A stretch of DNA of 64,000 nucleotides from Cynocephalus volans (GCF_027409185.1 NC_084462.1:26697577-26761576), one strand, 5' to 3'. Positions 12,101 through 22,760 are shown, numbered from the stretch's first letter. Notes: generated from the letters alone by a model not told the origin. Numbers and translations: made by a program.

Positions 12101-13740
12101 TTTGTGAAGCCCCTTGTTCGAAAATTTAAGAATTTCAGGGCAGCAGAGCATTAAGCTAAGCCGGGTTTAAACCAAAAGGGCCCTCTCTGCAGGACTGCAC
12201 AAGTCACACACCTATGAGGCAGGCCCAAGCCCCAGGTGACTTATCAGACAAGACTGGGAAACACTGCACCGGAGAAAGGAGCAGCCCATCAGCCTTGGCT
12301 AGCACTGGGTCACCGGGGGCTCTGGAAAATACAGTGTCTGGCCCCCACACCCCTTCTGGTTTAGAATGGGGTGCAGCCAGGACATCAGGATTTTTAGAAG
12401 CTTCCCCTACCGGGTGATCCTAATGCATGAAGTCTGGGACTTACTAATAGAATAATTCAAATAACTCCTGCAGCTCCCTGGCCTCCCTCCCCAGGGAAAC
12501 AAGGGCCCCAAGTCCTCAAGGCGAGCTCCAGGGACCACACCTGAGACCAGTACTCCAGCTGGAGGGCTCCAGGGCCTAGACGTGCCCCCACCCCAACCAA
12601 GCTACTGAGTCCAGGGTGAGGTGAGCAGAAGCTGGGTCCCCATGATGGAGGGGAGGACAGGCCTTTCATGGGGTGACAGACACTTGGTCCAGGGGATGGG
12701 GGACTGGGTAGGGAGCTAGCTATGTGCCCAGCCCAACCCTGCCAGAATACTTCTTTGTAGTCTGAGCATCTGTTTCTTCACTGATTTGGGGGAGGAGGTT
12801 TGGCCTGGATTACTGAGGTCTCTTCCTGCACCTGTCTCCTACATCAGCCTCCTACTTGCAGATGTCCCCAGGGACCCAATTGAAGCATTTATGGTTTTCA
12901 ATATAAAGGTTATTATGATGACCCACCTGCCACCCCTACTTCTAGATGAAAGCTTCAAGCCATCAGACATGAGTGAAGGGGCAAAATTCTGGGTTTTCTT
13001 CTACAATGATTACTTCAGAGGAAAAAATTTCTAATGCCCCAGGCAAGTGCCTGAGCTACCCACAAGTCTGTCCTATCACACACAAACCCCCATATTGGCG
13101 CCACTGCTCCTACATTCCCTAGGGAGAGGGGATTAAAAATCCTCAGGAGGAGGCAGAGTGGGGTGCCTGGTCTGGCCCAAAGTGCACAGCCACCTCTGGA
13201 CTCCACCCCAACTTCCTGATTTTGGCAACCAGAGGCAGGAGCTGCCCCTGGTCCCCAGCTTCAGGCCTCACAAGCTCCACCTCCCCACCCACAAGTGAGA
13301 AGTGTCTTCCAGCCCCACCTCCCACTGGCTCTGCAGCCACCCCCCTCGTCACCAGCCACCTCTCACATCCTCCCACCAAAGCCAGGGGCCCAAAACTTCA
13401 CCTGCACACTGTTGCCGCACTCATGCAGCCCAACCCTGAACTTGACCACATCATCCGTTTCCATGGAGAGCAGAGGCTCACAGCCTTCAGGACCCAGGCT
13501 GAGGTCAGCAGGCCTGATGAGCTTCCCGGTACCAAAAAGGTCTTTGCTGACAGTGACCACGAGCTGGGCCTCCAGACACTCCACAACCACTGGTTTTGCA
13601 GAGGGCATCACAGAGGGCATTGCAGAGGGCATCGCAGAGGGGAAGCTTTCACCCTGAGAGTGCCAGAGGGGCTGAGGGTAGCATAGCTTCATGCCTCCCC
13701 AGAGCAGAAAGCAGATGAAGAGCCCAGAGCTCAGCTCCAT
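5926..13740 (-). CDS. ZP3: ZP3, zona pellucida sperm-binding protein 3 (whole gene, 8 coding exons)
   Basis: Zona pellucida glycoprotein 3 is secreted by the growing oocyte; it polymerises through its ZP module with the other ZP proteins to form the egg coat and takes part in sperm binding. Eight exons (13740-13402, 11563-11445, 10641-10538, 10464-10287, 10185-10068, 7007-6916, 6790-6660, 6137-5926) with AG/GT borders join in frame to 430 aa; by recollection human is 424 aa. Seen: signal peptide 1-22 with mature Gln23, a SAMP-type repeat at 35-50, the cysteine-rich ZP module from about Cys55 to about residue 310, a furin-type RSRR at 356-359, a hydrophobic anchor at about 394-416 and a short tail. 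Sequons are at Asn156, Asn189 and Asn281. No frameshift or internal stop is present, so the gene looks functional. Oocyte-specific expression is known for the family. The gene diverges from SSC4D, which lies on the other strand. Confidence 0.97.
6246..6400 (-). mobile_element. CYN SINE dimer in ZP3 intron 7
   Basis: Antisense dimer with both B boxes visible as TTAACCCTCGA and GGATCCGAACCC. The flanking CAGAGTTT repeat looks like its target duplication. Confidence 0.85.
6660..6790 (-). CDS. ZP3: ZP3 exon 7 (sperm-combining region and furin site)
   Basis: A 131-nt exon coding residues 317-361: [20 protein letters not shown], then SYSRRQ and FSRSRRH. RSRR at 356-359 fits the furin-type site that releases ZP3 from its membrane anchor. 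In mouse the corresponding exon carries the proposed sperm-combining serines. Acceptor CTCAG|CTGGTC; donor CACG|GTATGT. Confidence 0.96.
6916..7007 (-). CDS. ZP3: ZP3 exon 6
   Basis: A 92-nt exon coding residues 287-317: VYITCHLKV, then [12 protein letters not shown]. It holds the late ZP-C cysteines. Acceptor TTCCAG|GTATAT; donor AATAG|GTGAGG. Confidence 0.96.
9000..9088 (-). mobile_element. CYN SINE monomer in ZP3 intron 5
   Basis: Antisense monomer with almost no A-tail, flanked by a perfect 14-bp duplication AAGCATCAGTATTT (8986-8999, 9089-9102). Confidence 0.88.
9405..9560. mobile_element. MER3/MER5-like hAT fragment
   Basis: GTGGGGCCCTGGGACCAG, GTCACCTGGAGACTTGTAGG and CCTCCAGGTGATGCTG are the signature blocks. 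Confidence 0.6.
10068..10185 (-). CDS. ZP3: ZP3 exon 5
   Basis: A 118-nt exon coding residues 247-286, with [14 protein letters not shown] and [15 protein letters not shown]. It retains the NDS sequon at Asn281. Acceptor TTCCAAG|CTGTC; donor ATG|GTAATA. The following intron, about 3 kb, is the longest in the gene. Confidence 0.97.
10287..10464 (-). CDS. ZP3: ZP3 exon 4 (start of ZP-C)
   Basis: A 178-nt exon coding residues 188-247: [16 protein letters not shown], then [17 protein letters not shown] and YHSIVDLHG, the conserved beginning of ZP-C. Asn189-Trp-Ser creates a sequon where human reads N-W-N. The human N-A-S after PDQ reads N-T-F here. Acceptor CTCCAG|AGAAC; donor CACGG|GTGAGG. Confidence 0.97.
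10538..10641 (-). CDS. ZP3: ZP3 exon 3
   Basis: A 104-nt exon coding residues 153-188. It contains the retained sequon NVS at Asn156, then ILPTWVPF and FSLRLME, which lead into the inter-domain linker of the ZP module. Acceptor CCCAG|GCAGGG; donor GAGG|GTGAGC. Confidence 0.97.
11445..11563 (-). CDS. ZP3: ZP3 exon 2
   Basis: A 119-nt exon coding residues 114-153, beginning [18 protein letters not shown] and ending in ECRYP. Acceptor TTTAG|GTGACC and donor CCCAG|GTCAG. The human N-L-S glycosylation sequon in this exon reads N-L-F here, so the site is lost. Confidence 0.97.
11564..13401 (-). other. ZP3 intron 1
   Basis: Intron of about 1.8 kb without SINEs. A degenerate MER5-like patch sits near 12310-12450 (AATACAG, GTGATCCTAATG). 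No other feature seen. Confidence 0.6.
13402..13740 (-). CDS. ZP3: ZP3 exon 1 (signal peptide, N-terminus, start of ZP-N)
   Basis: Codes residues 1-113. It starts [14 protein letters not shown], a typical secretory signal, with YPQPLW at the cleavage site. Then comes a four-fold four-residue repeat (35-50) absent from human, followed by the conserved [18 protein letters not shown] and LHECGNS blocks. The 3' border reads CAG|GTGAAG. The ATG is the only start that gives a signal peptide aligned with other ZP3 proteins. The 5'UTR is probably under 30 nt. Confidence 0.97.
13591..13638 (-). repeat. ZP3: 12-bp in-frame tandem repeat in ZP3 exon 1 (4 units)
   Basis: Four units of the form TCTGCRATGCCC encode [16 protein letters not shown] at residues 35-50. 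They fall between the mature N-terminus and the first ZP-N cysteine. They account for about nine extra residues relative to human. Confidence 0.9.
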
Positions 13741-13793
13741 GCTGACTACAGAATAACTCCCGCAGAGCAGTGGGCAGCCACCACCCAGCCATC

Positions 13794-13837
13794 TTATACC
13801 CCTGGGAGGATGCAGCTCTCACCTGGGCTCCCACCTG
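13794..13837 (-). promoter_or_regulatory. ZP3: ZP3 core promoter: TATA box and two CACCTG E-boxes
   Basis: On the minus strand GGTATAAGAT puts a TATA-like element at 13798-13794, about 55 nt before the ATG, which implies a start site near 13767. Two CANNTG E-boxes, written CACCTG on the plus strand, lie just upstream at 13820-13825 and 13832-13837. Zona genes are known to use a TATA box plus an E-box bound by FIGLA; whether these two are the functional sites is inference. Confidence 0.6.
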
Positions 13838-13861
13838 CCTCCCTTCCCCAACCAACTCGGC

Positions 13862-14033
13862 CTTGCTTCGTAAAGTGGTCCCCAGTCCAGCAGCATCAGT
13901 AACACCTGGGAGCTTGTTAGAAATGCAAACTCTCAGCCCTCACCACAGACCATCTGAATCAGAATCTGGTTTTTAGCTGGGAGGTCCCCAAGTGATTCGC
14001 ATTCACATTCACATTAAAGTTTGAAAAGCATGC
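13862..14033. mobile_element. MER3/MER5-like hAT element upstream of ZP3
   Basis: AAAGTGGTCCCCAGTCCAGC, CACCTGGGAGCTTGTTAG, GAATCAGAATCTGG and AAAGTTTGAAAAGC form an ordered, near-complete copy. It begins about 100 bp upstream of the ZP3 TATA box. Confidence 0.7.
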
Positions 14034-15247
14034 GCTGGTGATCATGTGTCATCCCTTCCCTACTCCTATCCTATGTGTGCAATGCCCTGCTGGCCCTGCC
14101 CTTAGGAAGCTCACAGCCTAGCAGAGGAACCAAGAGCTGTCACAGGTCTGCAGGGGGACAGAGGAAAGGCCTTGATTGAAGGGTAAGGAAGATGAGATTA
14201 GAGACGGCAGGGAGCTCTATTCCAAGTGCTAGAATAAGGAGGAAGTGTCAATTAGGAGACAAGAGGAACTTAATGGGCCTCTACCCAACTTTGTGGGAGG
14301 CAGGAAGGGAGGTCAGTTCAAGCAGAGGCAGCTGTTTGAACAGAGGGCACTGGGGGGCCCTGGGGAAATGCCCAGGAGCTCAGACTACTGGGGACGAGAA
14401 GTGGCAGTTTAGGGGGCCAGGAAGGTGGGCAGGGCAGGATCCTGAAGGTGCCAGGCTGTTGATACATTGGACTTTGCCCTGTGGGTGAGAAAGGCCATGG
14501 AAGGACATTGAAGCAGGTGAATGATTTGGTCAGTTCTGACTGGGAAGAGGGACTGGAGACAAAAGTCAGGAGTCTACTGTCCCAGTCCTGGCAGGAGATG
14601 GTCAAGGACTGACAGTTGCAGCATTTACTGATGGCCTGGGTAAAACCCCTTCAGGAGGGGAGGAAGAAGACAAAAATTAATGGTCTTTAATTCCTAGGTG
14701 CAGAAATGTTCGTTCATTTGCAAACACTTGCTTCTAAAGTAATTGAACTGTGCATTTAAGTTGCTTAACACTCCTTTGGCATTTTTGTTTTTAATACTCT
14801 AGTTTACCTGTGGGAAAATAAATAAATGGAGGGAAGAGATTACTCCAGTAATTTCCTTTGACCAGATCAACAAGAGTGTGGGGCGGAGGAGGGAGCGGGA
14901 CAACGGGGAGAGCCAGGTCCAGAGCTCAGGCTCCAAGCACCCCTGCATGGCCTACCCCTGGGGAAACCCTCCCTTCTGGGTCTCCTGCTTCCTGGACCCA
15001 CAAGGAAGGAGCCAGCTGTGGCCTCAGGCCCCTGAGGGACAGCTAGCTGGAGAGTCTGTGTCCTAGGAGTTGGGTCCATCTGGGAAAGGGGCTGCTCCAT
15101 GCTTGTTACCCATAGCTGTGTTTGCTGATTGTTCTGGGAATAGAGCAGGCTGGCGATGGGAGACCAGGGCCTCTCTGAAGCCTTGTATCCATTCCCATCC
15201 CTCCCTGCCAACCTCCTTAGAGGGCTTCAGGAAAAAAAGATATGAGC
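14034..15247. other. intergenic, upstream of ZP3
   Basis: Mostly unrecognised unique sequence; the 14100-14600 part has the character of an old L2 fragment. No gene. Confidence 0.35.
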
Positions 15248-15343
15248 AAATCGGGCCGAGCCCGTGGTGCACTCGGGAGAGTGCGGCGCTGGGAGCGCGG
15301 CGACGCTCCCGCCGCGGGTTCGGATCCTATATAGGAATGGCGT
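15248..15343 (+). mobile_element. CYN SINE, GC-rich subfamily, 3'-truncated
   Basis: The head GGGCCGAGCCCGTGGTGCAC and the GGGAGCGCGGCGACGCTCCC hairpin segment match the copies at 609, 20476 and 26431. It stops at GGAATGGC with no tail. Confidence 0.85.
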
Positions 15344-15657
15344 GAGGGCTTCCGAGGAACCAGGCATGTACAGGTGGGGTGGGGATGGGGAGAGTCTATA
15401 CGCACATGGGATGGGTATGTTCCCCTTTCCTGGAAAGAGGACTAGAGAACCCTATCAGGGAGGGTAGCCAGCCCAGATTCTAGGTCTTTTGCATTTTTCT
15501 GAAAAGTGCTGCCCCCTAATGGCAAGAATGCACCAATGGCACAGACATCAGCCCGGAGCATTTCCCTTAAAATTTCTTAGAGCCCAGATATTGGTTTCTA
15601 CATACTATTCCCCTCTAAAAGCAGGACCCAGGGCTCCTTGGAGAAATGGCTGTTTCT

Positions 15658-15831
15658 GGGTCGGCCCGTGGCTCACTCGGGAGAGTGCGGTGCTGAGAAC
15701 ACCAAGGCCCCGGGTTCGGATCCCATATACGGATGGCCGGTTCGCTCACTGGCTGAGCGTGGTGCTCACAACACCAAGTCGAGGGTTAAGATCTCCTTAC
15801 CGGTCATCTTTAAAAAAAAAAAAAAAAAGAA
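15658..15831 (+). mobile_element. CYN SINE dimer
   Basis: Full dimer with tail and a perfect 16-bp duplication AGAAATGGCTGTTTCT (15642-15657, 15832-15847). Confidence 0.92.
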
Positions 15832-15922
15832 AGAAATGGCTGTTTCTAGGCTAGGTCAGGGGAGTACAAGGTAAACCTGGTACATCTTATTATGCCAAAA
15901 AGTGCTCAAAAAATGATGGGAG

Positions 15923-16090
15923 GGCCGGCTCCTGGCTCACTTGAGAGAGTGCGGTGCTGATAACACCAAGGTCATGGGTTCAGATCCCTATACAGGGATG
16001 GCCGGTTAGCTCACTTGAGAGAGAGTGGTGCCGACAACACCAAGTCAAGGGTTAAGATCCCCTTACCGGTCATCTTTAAAAAAAAAAAAA
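15923..16090 (+). mobile_element. CYN SINE dimer
   Basis: Both units are present (GGCCGGCTCCTGGCTCAC and GGCCGGTTAGCTCACTTG), with an A-tail followed by a GA microsatellite. Confidence 0.88.
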
Positions 16091-16099
16091 GAGAGAGAG

Positions 16100-17525
16100 A
16101 GATCAGGACATGACCAAAGAACATGGGAGCCAGTTTGAACAAGGGTCCCACTGGTTAAATTGGGGACAACTGTGCATCAAAATGAATGATGACAATAGTG
16201 GATTGTATGTTGAATAAAGTAAGAATCCATGAGCATCCATGCTGATGATAAATACATACATACATGCATCAAAACACATGGGGAAAAGGGAAACTTTTGA
16301 CAGTAGAATGCCAACTAATAATCATAGAAGGAGTGATGGATTCAGAAGAGAACCATTTGCAATCATCAGGCAACAGTTATCAGAGCATGTTAAAAACTAG
16401 TTGATGGAAGTCTGGATAGCAACAGGACATTTACATAGTCTCAAAGTATCTTCCTAAAGATTCCTCATTAATTACAAAGGAATAGTCATTACAGTATTCC
16501 CCCTTTATCCGCGGTTTCACTTTCTGTGATTTCAGTTACCCATGGTCAACTGTGGGCAGTCCAAAAACATTAAAACATTTTCAGGGCAAGAGAGAGGTCA
16601 CATTTACATAACTTTTATTGCAGTTTATTGTTCCAACTGTTCTATTTGATTATTAGTTATTGTTCTTAATCTCTTACCGTACCTAATTTATAAATTAAAC
16701 TTTATCATAGATGTGTATGTATAGGAAAAAACACAGTGTATGTAGGATTTGGTACTATCTGCAATTTCAGGCATCCATTGGGGGTCTTGGAATGAATTTC
16801 CCATGGATAAGGGGGGACTACTGTACAGTGGATAAATCTGGCAGACACCCCATTAGTCACATTGTCAAAGTTAACATAACAGTGGGATAAACTGACATCA
16901 TTTGACTTGTGATGTGAGGCAGCAGGAAGGACCCCTAAATCATTTCTGTGGGATTCTTGCCAAAACTCCTAGTCTGAGTGTAATTGTGGGGCCACATTAG
17001 TCAAGTCCAAGTAAAGGGATATTCTATAAACCATCTGGCCTCTAGTCTTCGAAAATGTCAGTGTAAAGAGAGGAAAAGGAAGGCTGGAGGCTGCAGATCA
17101 AAGGAGAGAGAAGGGCATAACTAAATGCTTGATCCTGGATTGGCTCCTGGAACTGGGTAGGGAAGCTGCCAAAAAGGACAGCACAGGGACAACTGGTGAA
17201 ATTTGAATATGGACTGTATACGAGACAATAGGATTATATCAATGTTTAATTTCCTAAATTTGTAAATTGTAAATTATGTAAGAAAATGCCCTTGTTTTCA
17301 GAAAATACATGCTATAGGGGTAAAGGGGCATGATGTCTATGGTTTAGGAAAAAGTGTAGAGATATATATACACACACAAAAATATAAAGAGATGCAGAGA
17401 GAGAGCATGTAATAAAATGTTTATATTTGCTGAATTTGGGTAAAAGGTAAACAGGAGTTCTTACTGTTATTTTCACAACTCTTCTGTCAGTTTGAAACTA
17501 TTTCAGAATAAAAAGTAAAAAGAAT
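16100..17525 (+). mobile_element. old L1 3' end, split by a Tigger element
   Basis: Contains the L1M-type 3' terminal text (AATTTCCTAAATTTG, GAAACTATTTCAGAATAAAA). It is interrupted at 16492-16823. Confidence 0.65.
16492..16823. mobile_element. Tigger (Tc1/mariner) nonautonomous element with intact ends
   Basis: Inverted termini CAGTATTCCCCCTTTATCCG and GGATAAGGGGGGACTACTG, flanked by TA duplications (16490-16491, 16824-16825). The interior lacks transposase. Confidence 0.85.
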
Positions 17526-17600
17526 CAAGCAACCCACAAAACCTCTATAGGTCAGATTCAAGTGAGGGAGAAAACAAAGGCATCCATTGTAATTGTTTTT

Positions 17601-17606
17601 TAATTT

Positions 17607-17657
<51 letters not shown>

Positions 17658-17714
17658 TTTTTTGCTGGTCGATATAGAGGTTGAACCCCAGACTTTGTTG
17701 TTATCAGCACCTCA
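17601..17714 (-). mobile_element. CYN fragment with expanded (TTTA)n tail
   Basis: About 15 TTTA/ATTT units up to 17660, then TTTGCTGGTCGATATAGAGG and a partial head. The A-tail of an antisense CYN has expanded into a tetranucleotide satellite. Confidence 0.7.
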
Positions 17715-17734
17715 GATCCATTTTTAGAAGAAGG

Positions 17735-18670
17735 CTGTTAACCAGGTTCTGAAAGCAATTGCTGAAATAAAATATGAGGTTCCTAGGCATAAAACCAGAA
17801 AAAGATGTGTAAGATCTTTGAGGAAAAATTAACAAAACTTTACTGAAAGTCGTCAAAGAATGACTAAATACTCAGAGAGATATTCCATTTCATGGATGGG
17901 AAACCATATCCTAAACTGTCAATTGTCCCAAAATTAATCTATAATTTCTACCAAGATCCCAATAGGTTTTATGTGTCTGTATGCGGGTAGAATCTGACAA
18001 ACTAATTCTAAAATTTATATAGAAGAATTAAGGGCCAAGGAAGCCAAGACTTTTGAAGAAGAAATATTGTGAGAAACATGCCCTAACAGATATTAAGACA
18101 CATTATAGATCCATGGTAATTAAAAGAGAGTGCTGGGGCCAGCCTGTGGCTCACTCAGGAGAGTGCGGTGCTGATAACCCCAAGGCCACAGGTTTGGATC
18201 CTATATAGGGATGGCCGGTTAGCTCACTGGTTGAGCGTGGTGCTGACAACACCAAGCCAAGGGTTAAGATCTCCTTACCAGTCATCTTTTAAAAATAAAT
18301 AAATAAATAAATAAAATAAAAGAGAGTGCTACTAGGACAGAAAAAACCAGTGGAATAGGTGAGAGAGACCAAAAACAGCCACTTTCATATGTGGAAATAT
18401 GATATGTGACAGAGGGGACTTATTCAATAAAAGGAGCTGTGACAATTAGGGATAATAATTGGAAAAAATAACGGAAAAAATTGAATTTCTGCTTCCTACA
18501 TAAAAATGAATTCTAGATAAATTAAATACCTGAATGTGAAAGGACAAAACTTTAAAACTCTTAGAAGAAAATATAATCTCCAGGTCAGAGTGAGGTGGAA
18601 GGTATTTGCTAAGTAAGACACGCCCCCAAGAAAAAGCACCCATACACACAAAAAGTGACTTTTTAGGGCA
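17735..18670 (+). mobile_element. L1M ORF2 3' portion, decayed
   Basis: Reads like the end of L1 ORF2 (CCATTTCATGGATGGG, AATTTATATAGAAGAATTAAG), with many stops. A CYN dimer is inserted at 18135. Confidence 0.65.
18135..18317 (+). mobile_element. CYN SINE dimer
   Basis: Dimer ending in (AAAT)n. Perfect 13-bp duplication AAAAGAGAGTGCT (18122-18134, 18318-18330), inside L1. Confidence 0.92.
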
Positions 18671-19640
18671 CATTCATAAATAATGACAAAAATAGCAATA
18701 AGAATAATTAATGTTTATCACTTACTCACAATATGCCAGGGACTAGATAAATCCCTTGACCTCTGTGACCATTTAGGGAAGCATCACAGCCCCGTATTAC
18801 AACCAAGGGAGCAAGTACGCAGAGATGCTGAGACTTGCTCAAGTTCGCACAGCCGGTGTGGACTCGATCTATCAAACCCCACTGTTCTTTTCCCTCTACA
18901 ACTTACCATCCCTCTGACACCTTATGTTAAAAATTAACAACCAATGTGTGTGTTGGGGGAGAAACATCCAGATAAATAACTCCAATACAAAGATGTGTGA
19001 GGGTTTACAGGCCAATCTTCCAAACTCATTCATATTAGATATTCAGTAGGTGCTTAAAAAATAGTACTTTCCTTTCTGCTTGTCAACTTGAGATGGAGAA
19101 TAAGAAGAGCCACAACTTTGGGGGCAGCTGGAATGTGCCAGACACGTGTGTGCACACTGATGATTGTACCACAGTTTCATTAATTCTACAGCCAGACTTT
19201 AGCCGGAGGGACCACTGTGGGCTGAGATTTGGCACGTTTTTTGCACAGTGGGTGAGGTGAAAAGCAAGTCAGGTGTATGAAAGGAATAGGTCTTTGGAGT
19301 ATGTGGGAAACTTTTCACTATTTCATCATTAAATATTAAATGGTCTATATGAGTAAAATTTACAGGCCATTTCACCTCATGTGTGACCTTGACGGCAGCT
19401 AAGGAAAATGGATATTTTGAACAATATTTTGGTTTTTTATTACAGGGTGTTTCAAATCACCTTAACAAATAAAGAAGGGTCTCAGGTGAAAATGAAATCC
19501 ACTCCCTCCCACCCCCAACCTTGGTAACCATTCCAGACTCTTCTTTTCTATGTATGTATAACAATTTAAAAACGCACTTAATGCAATGTGGAATCCTAGA
19601 TTGGATCCCGGAACAGAAAAAGAACCAGAGTGAGAAAACT
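18671..19640. other. intergenic with MIR
   Basis: A MIR-like stretch (ATGTTTATCACTTACTCAC, then GCTCAAGTTCGCACAGCC) lies at about 18710-18870. The rest is unrecognised. Confidence 0.5.
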
Positions 19641-19828
19641 GGTAGCATCCAAATAAAGTCTGGAGTTTGGTTAGTGTTAATGTACCAATGTTAATTTCTC
19701 AGTTTTGACAAATGTATCATGGTTGTATAAGATAAGAGGTTGTACAAGCTTAGGGAAGAGTTGGTGAAGAGTATATAGGAATTTTCTGTACTATTTTTGC
19801 AACTTTTCTATAAATCCAAGATTATTCC

Positions 19829-19927
19829 CGGGCTGGCTGGTTAGCTCACCTGATGCTGATAACACCAAGGTTAAGTGTTCAGATCCCTGAACCAGCCAGC
19901 CATCAAAAACAAAACTAAACAAACAAA
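19829..19927 (+). mobile_element. CYN SINE monomer in an L1 3' end
   Basis: GGCTGGCTGGTTAGCTCACC, then CCAGCCAGCCATC and an A-rich tail. It sits in L1 3' text (about 19640-19950) with an ATTATTCC duplication on both sides. Confidence 0.82.
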
Positions 19928-20475
19928 ATTATTCCAAAAGAAAATGTTAATTTAAAAAATACATTTAAAAACAGGGGTTGGTGGGGAGAGGCAGCTGGGG
20001 AAAGGTTGGTAGACTAGTACTGTTGAAGTGAGCAGGATTGGAGCCATGTTGGGACCTAAAACTGCCATAAGCTTTAGGAAAAAAAAAAAAGAGTTTTTCT
20101 TCTTGGAAGCATTTCTCTGAGTTCCCTCTTTTCCCATGGTTATTTGATATTTTGAACATTGGGTATGGGACAAGATGACATTGTAACATAAATGTAAAGT
20201 TGTTTTTTAGTCAGCCTGGAGCTGCAAACTTGCCATGAGACACATACTATCCAGACCCTGAGAAACTGAGGAAGACATCTATAAAGCTCTGCTGATTCCA
20301 CCCTGAAACTCATCAAAATCCTGCAGTACCCGAAGATAACATTAAGGATGGGAACAGAAACTGGATGGAGCCCTAGTGAAACCTTGCTCCTGGCTCCTTG
20401 CACGGAGCCTCCACAGCTCACGCACCCCTCCCTCCTGCTTTTCATTTCCCACATTCCATTCCCTCAACCCCTCTT

Positions 20476-20651
20476 TTTTTTTTTTTTTTTTTTTTTAATG
20501 TCTTTTTTGTGACCAGTAAGGGGATCGTGCTCAGCCAGTGAGCACACCGGCCATCCCTATATAGGATCCGAACCCGTGGCGGGAGCGCGGCTGTGCTCCC
20601 AGCGCTGCACTCCCAGCGCTGCACTCTCCCTGTGCGCCACGGGGTCGGCCC
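20476..20651 (-). mobile_element. CYN SINE, GC-rich subfamily
   Basis: Antisense, with a perfect 16-bp duplication TCCCTCAACCCCTCTT (20460-20475, 20652-20667) and a long poly-T. It contains a local duplication of CTCCCAGCGCTGCA. Confidence 0.92.
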
Positions 20652-21234
20652 TCCCTCAACCCCTCTTAAAAAAACCCTCAGTAAAATTGAGCTTTGAGAT
20701 GGCTTTAGTTTGGCCATTCTCCTTCAGGTTTACCAGAGAGGTAGGTTAGCCTAACATCTCTTATCAGGTCACCGGTGTTCCTGAATTAAAGCTGACTTTC
20801 TATTCCAGAAACAATTTGACTTGACTTTAAGTTGTTTATGTTTGGAGCAGGCGGTTGGACTTGGGTTAGGTAACAAGATTTTGGTAAGCCGCGGCCAGGA
20901 GCTGAATGCCCTGGGGTAACAGATTTTGACAAATCAAGCCAGTGTTTTTGTATGGGGCAGGCAGCCAGACTTGGGCCTGGTAACAGTACAAAGTTACAAA
21001 GTTACAGATAAGAAGATTAAGTTCTGGTGCCCTAGGATGACAATAGCTAAGAATGTTGTGTTGTATATTTGAAGATAGCCGGAAAAGAGGACCTTGAATG
21101 TTATAATTACAAAGAAATTATACATGCTTAGGTGATAGATACGCTAACTATTCTGAGTAGATCAGTAAACAATATATGCATGTATTGAAACAACAAACTG
21201 TACCCTACAAACATGTACGATGAAAAAAAATAAA

Positions 21235-21600
21235 AATAAAAACGGGGATCATATTCTGCACTGTTATGCAACTTGCTTTTTCAAATAATAATGAGGGGAC
21301 ATCTTTCATGCTGAAAATCGCTTCACTCTTTTTAACGCTGAATAGAAGACCATTATACGAATGTACCACAGTTTATCTTCTTCTGAGCCAGTATTTTCTT
21401 GCTGAACATGTAGATGGCTGCAATTTTTTCACTACTACAGTCTAGAACTTCCTCATTACATATACCTTTGCATGTCTGCGTAAATATTTCTGTAGGATCA
21501 ATTCTTAGAAGTGGATTTGTGGGTTGAAAGGTATGTACATTTAAAATTTTCATAGGTATTGCCATTGAACCCATTTTTGTTCCAGCAACTTTTTGTGGAC
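21235..21600 (-). mobile_element. L1M fragment
   Basis: Antisense L1 3' text (ATGCAACTTGCTTTTTCAAA, GTAGGATCAATTCTTAGAAG). Confidence 0.6.
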
Positions 21601-21934
21601 TTGTCTGTCTCCCCCACACCTGGCCTTAGTCCACACTAACCCAGCAAGGGCAGACTATTATCCGTATTATAATCCTTACCTGGCAGGCTATTTCGAGAAT
21701 TAAATGAGATAATATGTGGGAAATGCCAGACACATGAGAATACTAAGTAAATGTTAGTTTTTATTCTTTTTTCACTTCAAGCCCTTATTCCTCTCAAAGC
21801 ATAATTAGTCTTACCAGAGACATACTTTTGAGATATACTTTCTTATACTCATTATCTGTTTTCCCAGTTTCCTACATCGTTTTTAGAACCCTGATTTTTA
21901 TTAACTCTATTTACTTTAAAAGAAATATATGCAA

Positions 21935-22335
21935 ACAAAACTATGGTATATCCATACAGTGGGTACTACTCAGCCATAAAAAGGAACGAATTGTTGATAT
22001 TCTCAAGAAAATTATTGGCACACTCAAAATAATTATGCTGAGTGAAAGAAGCCAGATGAAAAAAGAGTACGTAGTATCTGATGTCATTTATATAAAATTG
22101 TAGAAAATACAAATTAATCTATAGTAACAGTAGATAAGTGGCTGCTAGAGACGGAGGGGAGGTGGGAAGGGGAGGGTTACAGAGGGGCAGGAGGAAAGCT
22201 TTAGGTGTGTTGAAAGCATTCATTATCTTGACTGTGGTAATGATTTCATGGGTATATACATTTGTCAAAACTTATTAAATTGTACACTTTATGTGTGGTT
22301 TATTGTATGTCAATTTTACCTCAATAGAGCTGCTT
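21935..22335 (+). mobile_element. L1M 3' end
   Basis: ATATCCATACAGTGGGTACT, CAGCCATAAAAAGGAACG and the terminal CAATTTTACCTCAATAGAGC are the L1M 3' hallmark. Confidence 0.7.
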
Positions 22336-22394
22336 AAATGAATAAAATAATAAATTAACATATGCACATGGTATAATGTTTAAATGGTAAAAAG

Positions 22395-22760
22395 AGTGTA
22401 AAATTATCAATCTCCCCCGAGGCAGAGCATTTAGTATTCCAAGATATTCCATGTGTCCCCATATATTTCCCAGGCTCCCTTGCAGGATGCCAAGACCACG
22501 TGGCTCATTTGGGCCAGTGAGCCATGAGCAAAAGTGAGCTGTGCTACTTTGGAAATGAAGGCAGTTCAAACCCAATCATCTTCCTCTACCGCCTGATTCT
22601 AAAACCTTCGAGGCCACATGTAGACATGCTACATTTGTCAAGGTAGAATGAGCCTAAGTCCCTGACCTACTGGAAGGAAGAGAATGCTTATAGACCAGTA
22701 TTGAACTTGTGAGCCAAAAAATAAACCTTTGTTGTATTAAGCCCCTCTGAGATTTGGAGA
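22395..22760 (+). mobile_element. LTR-like repeat, same family as 46270-46580
   Basis: Ends AATAAACCTTTGTTGTATTA, then CTGAGATTTGGAG, as does the copy near 46485. I recognise the type but cannot name it. Confidence 0.5.
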
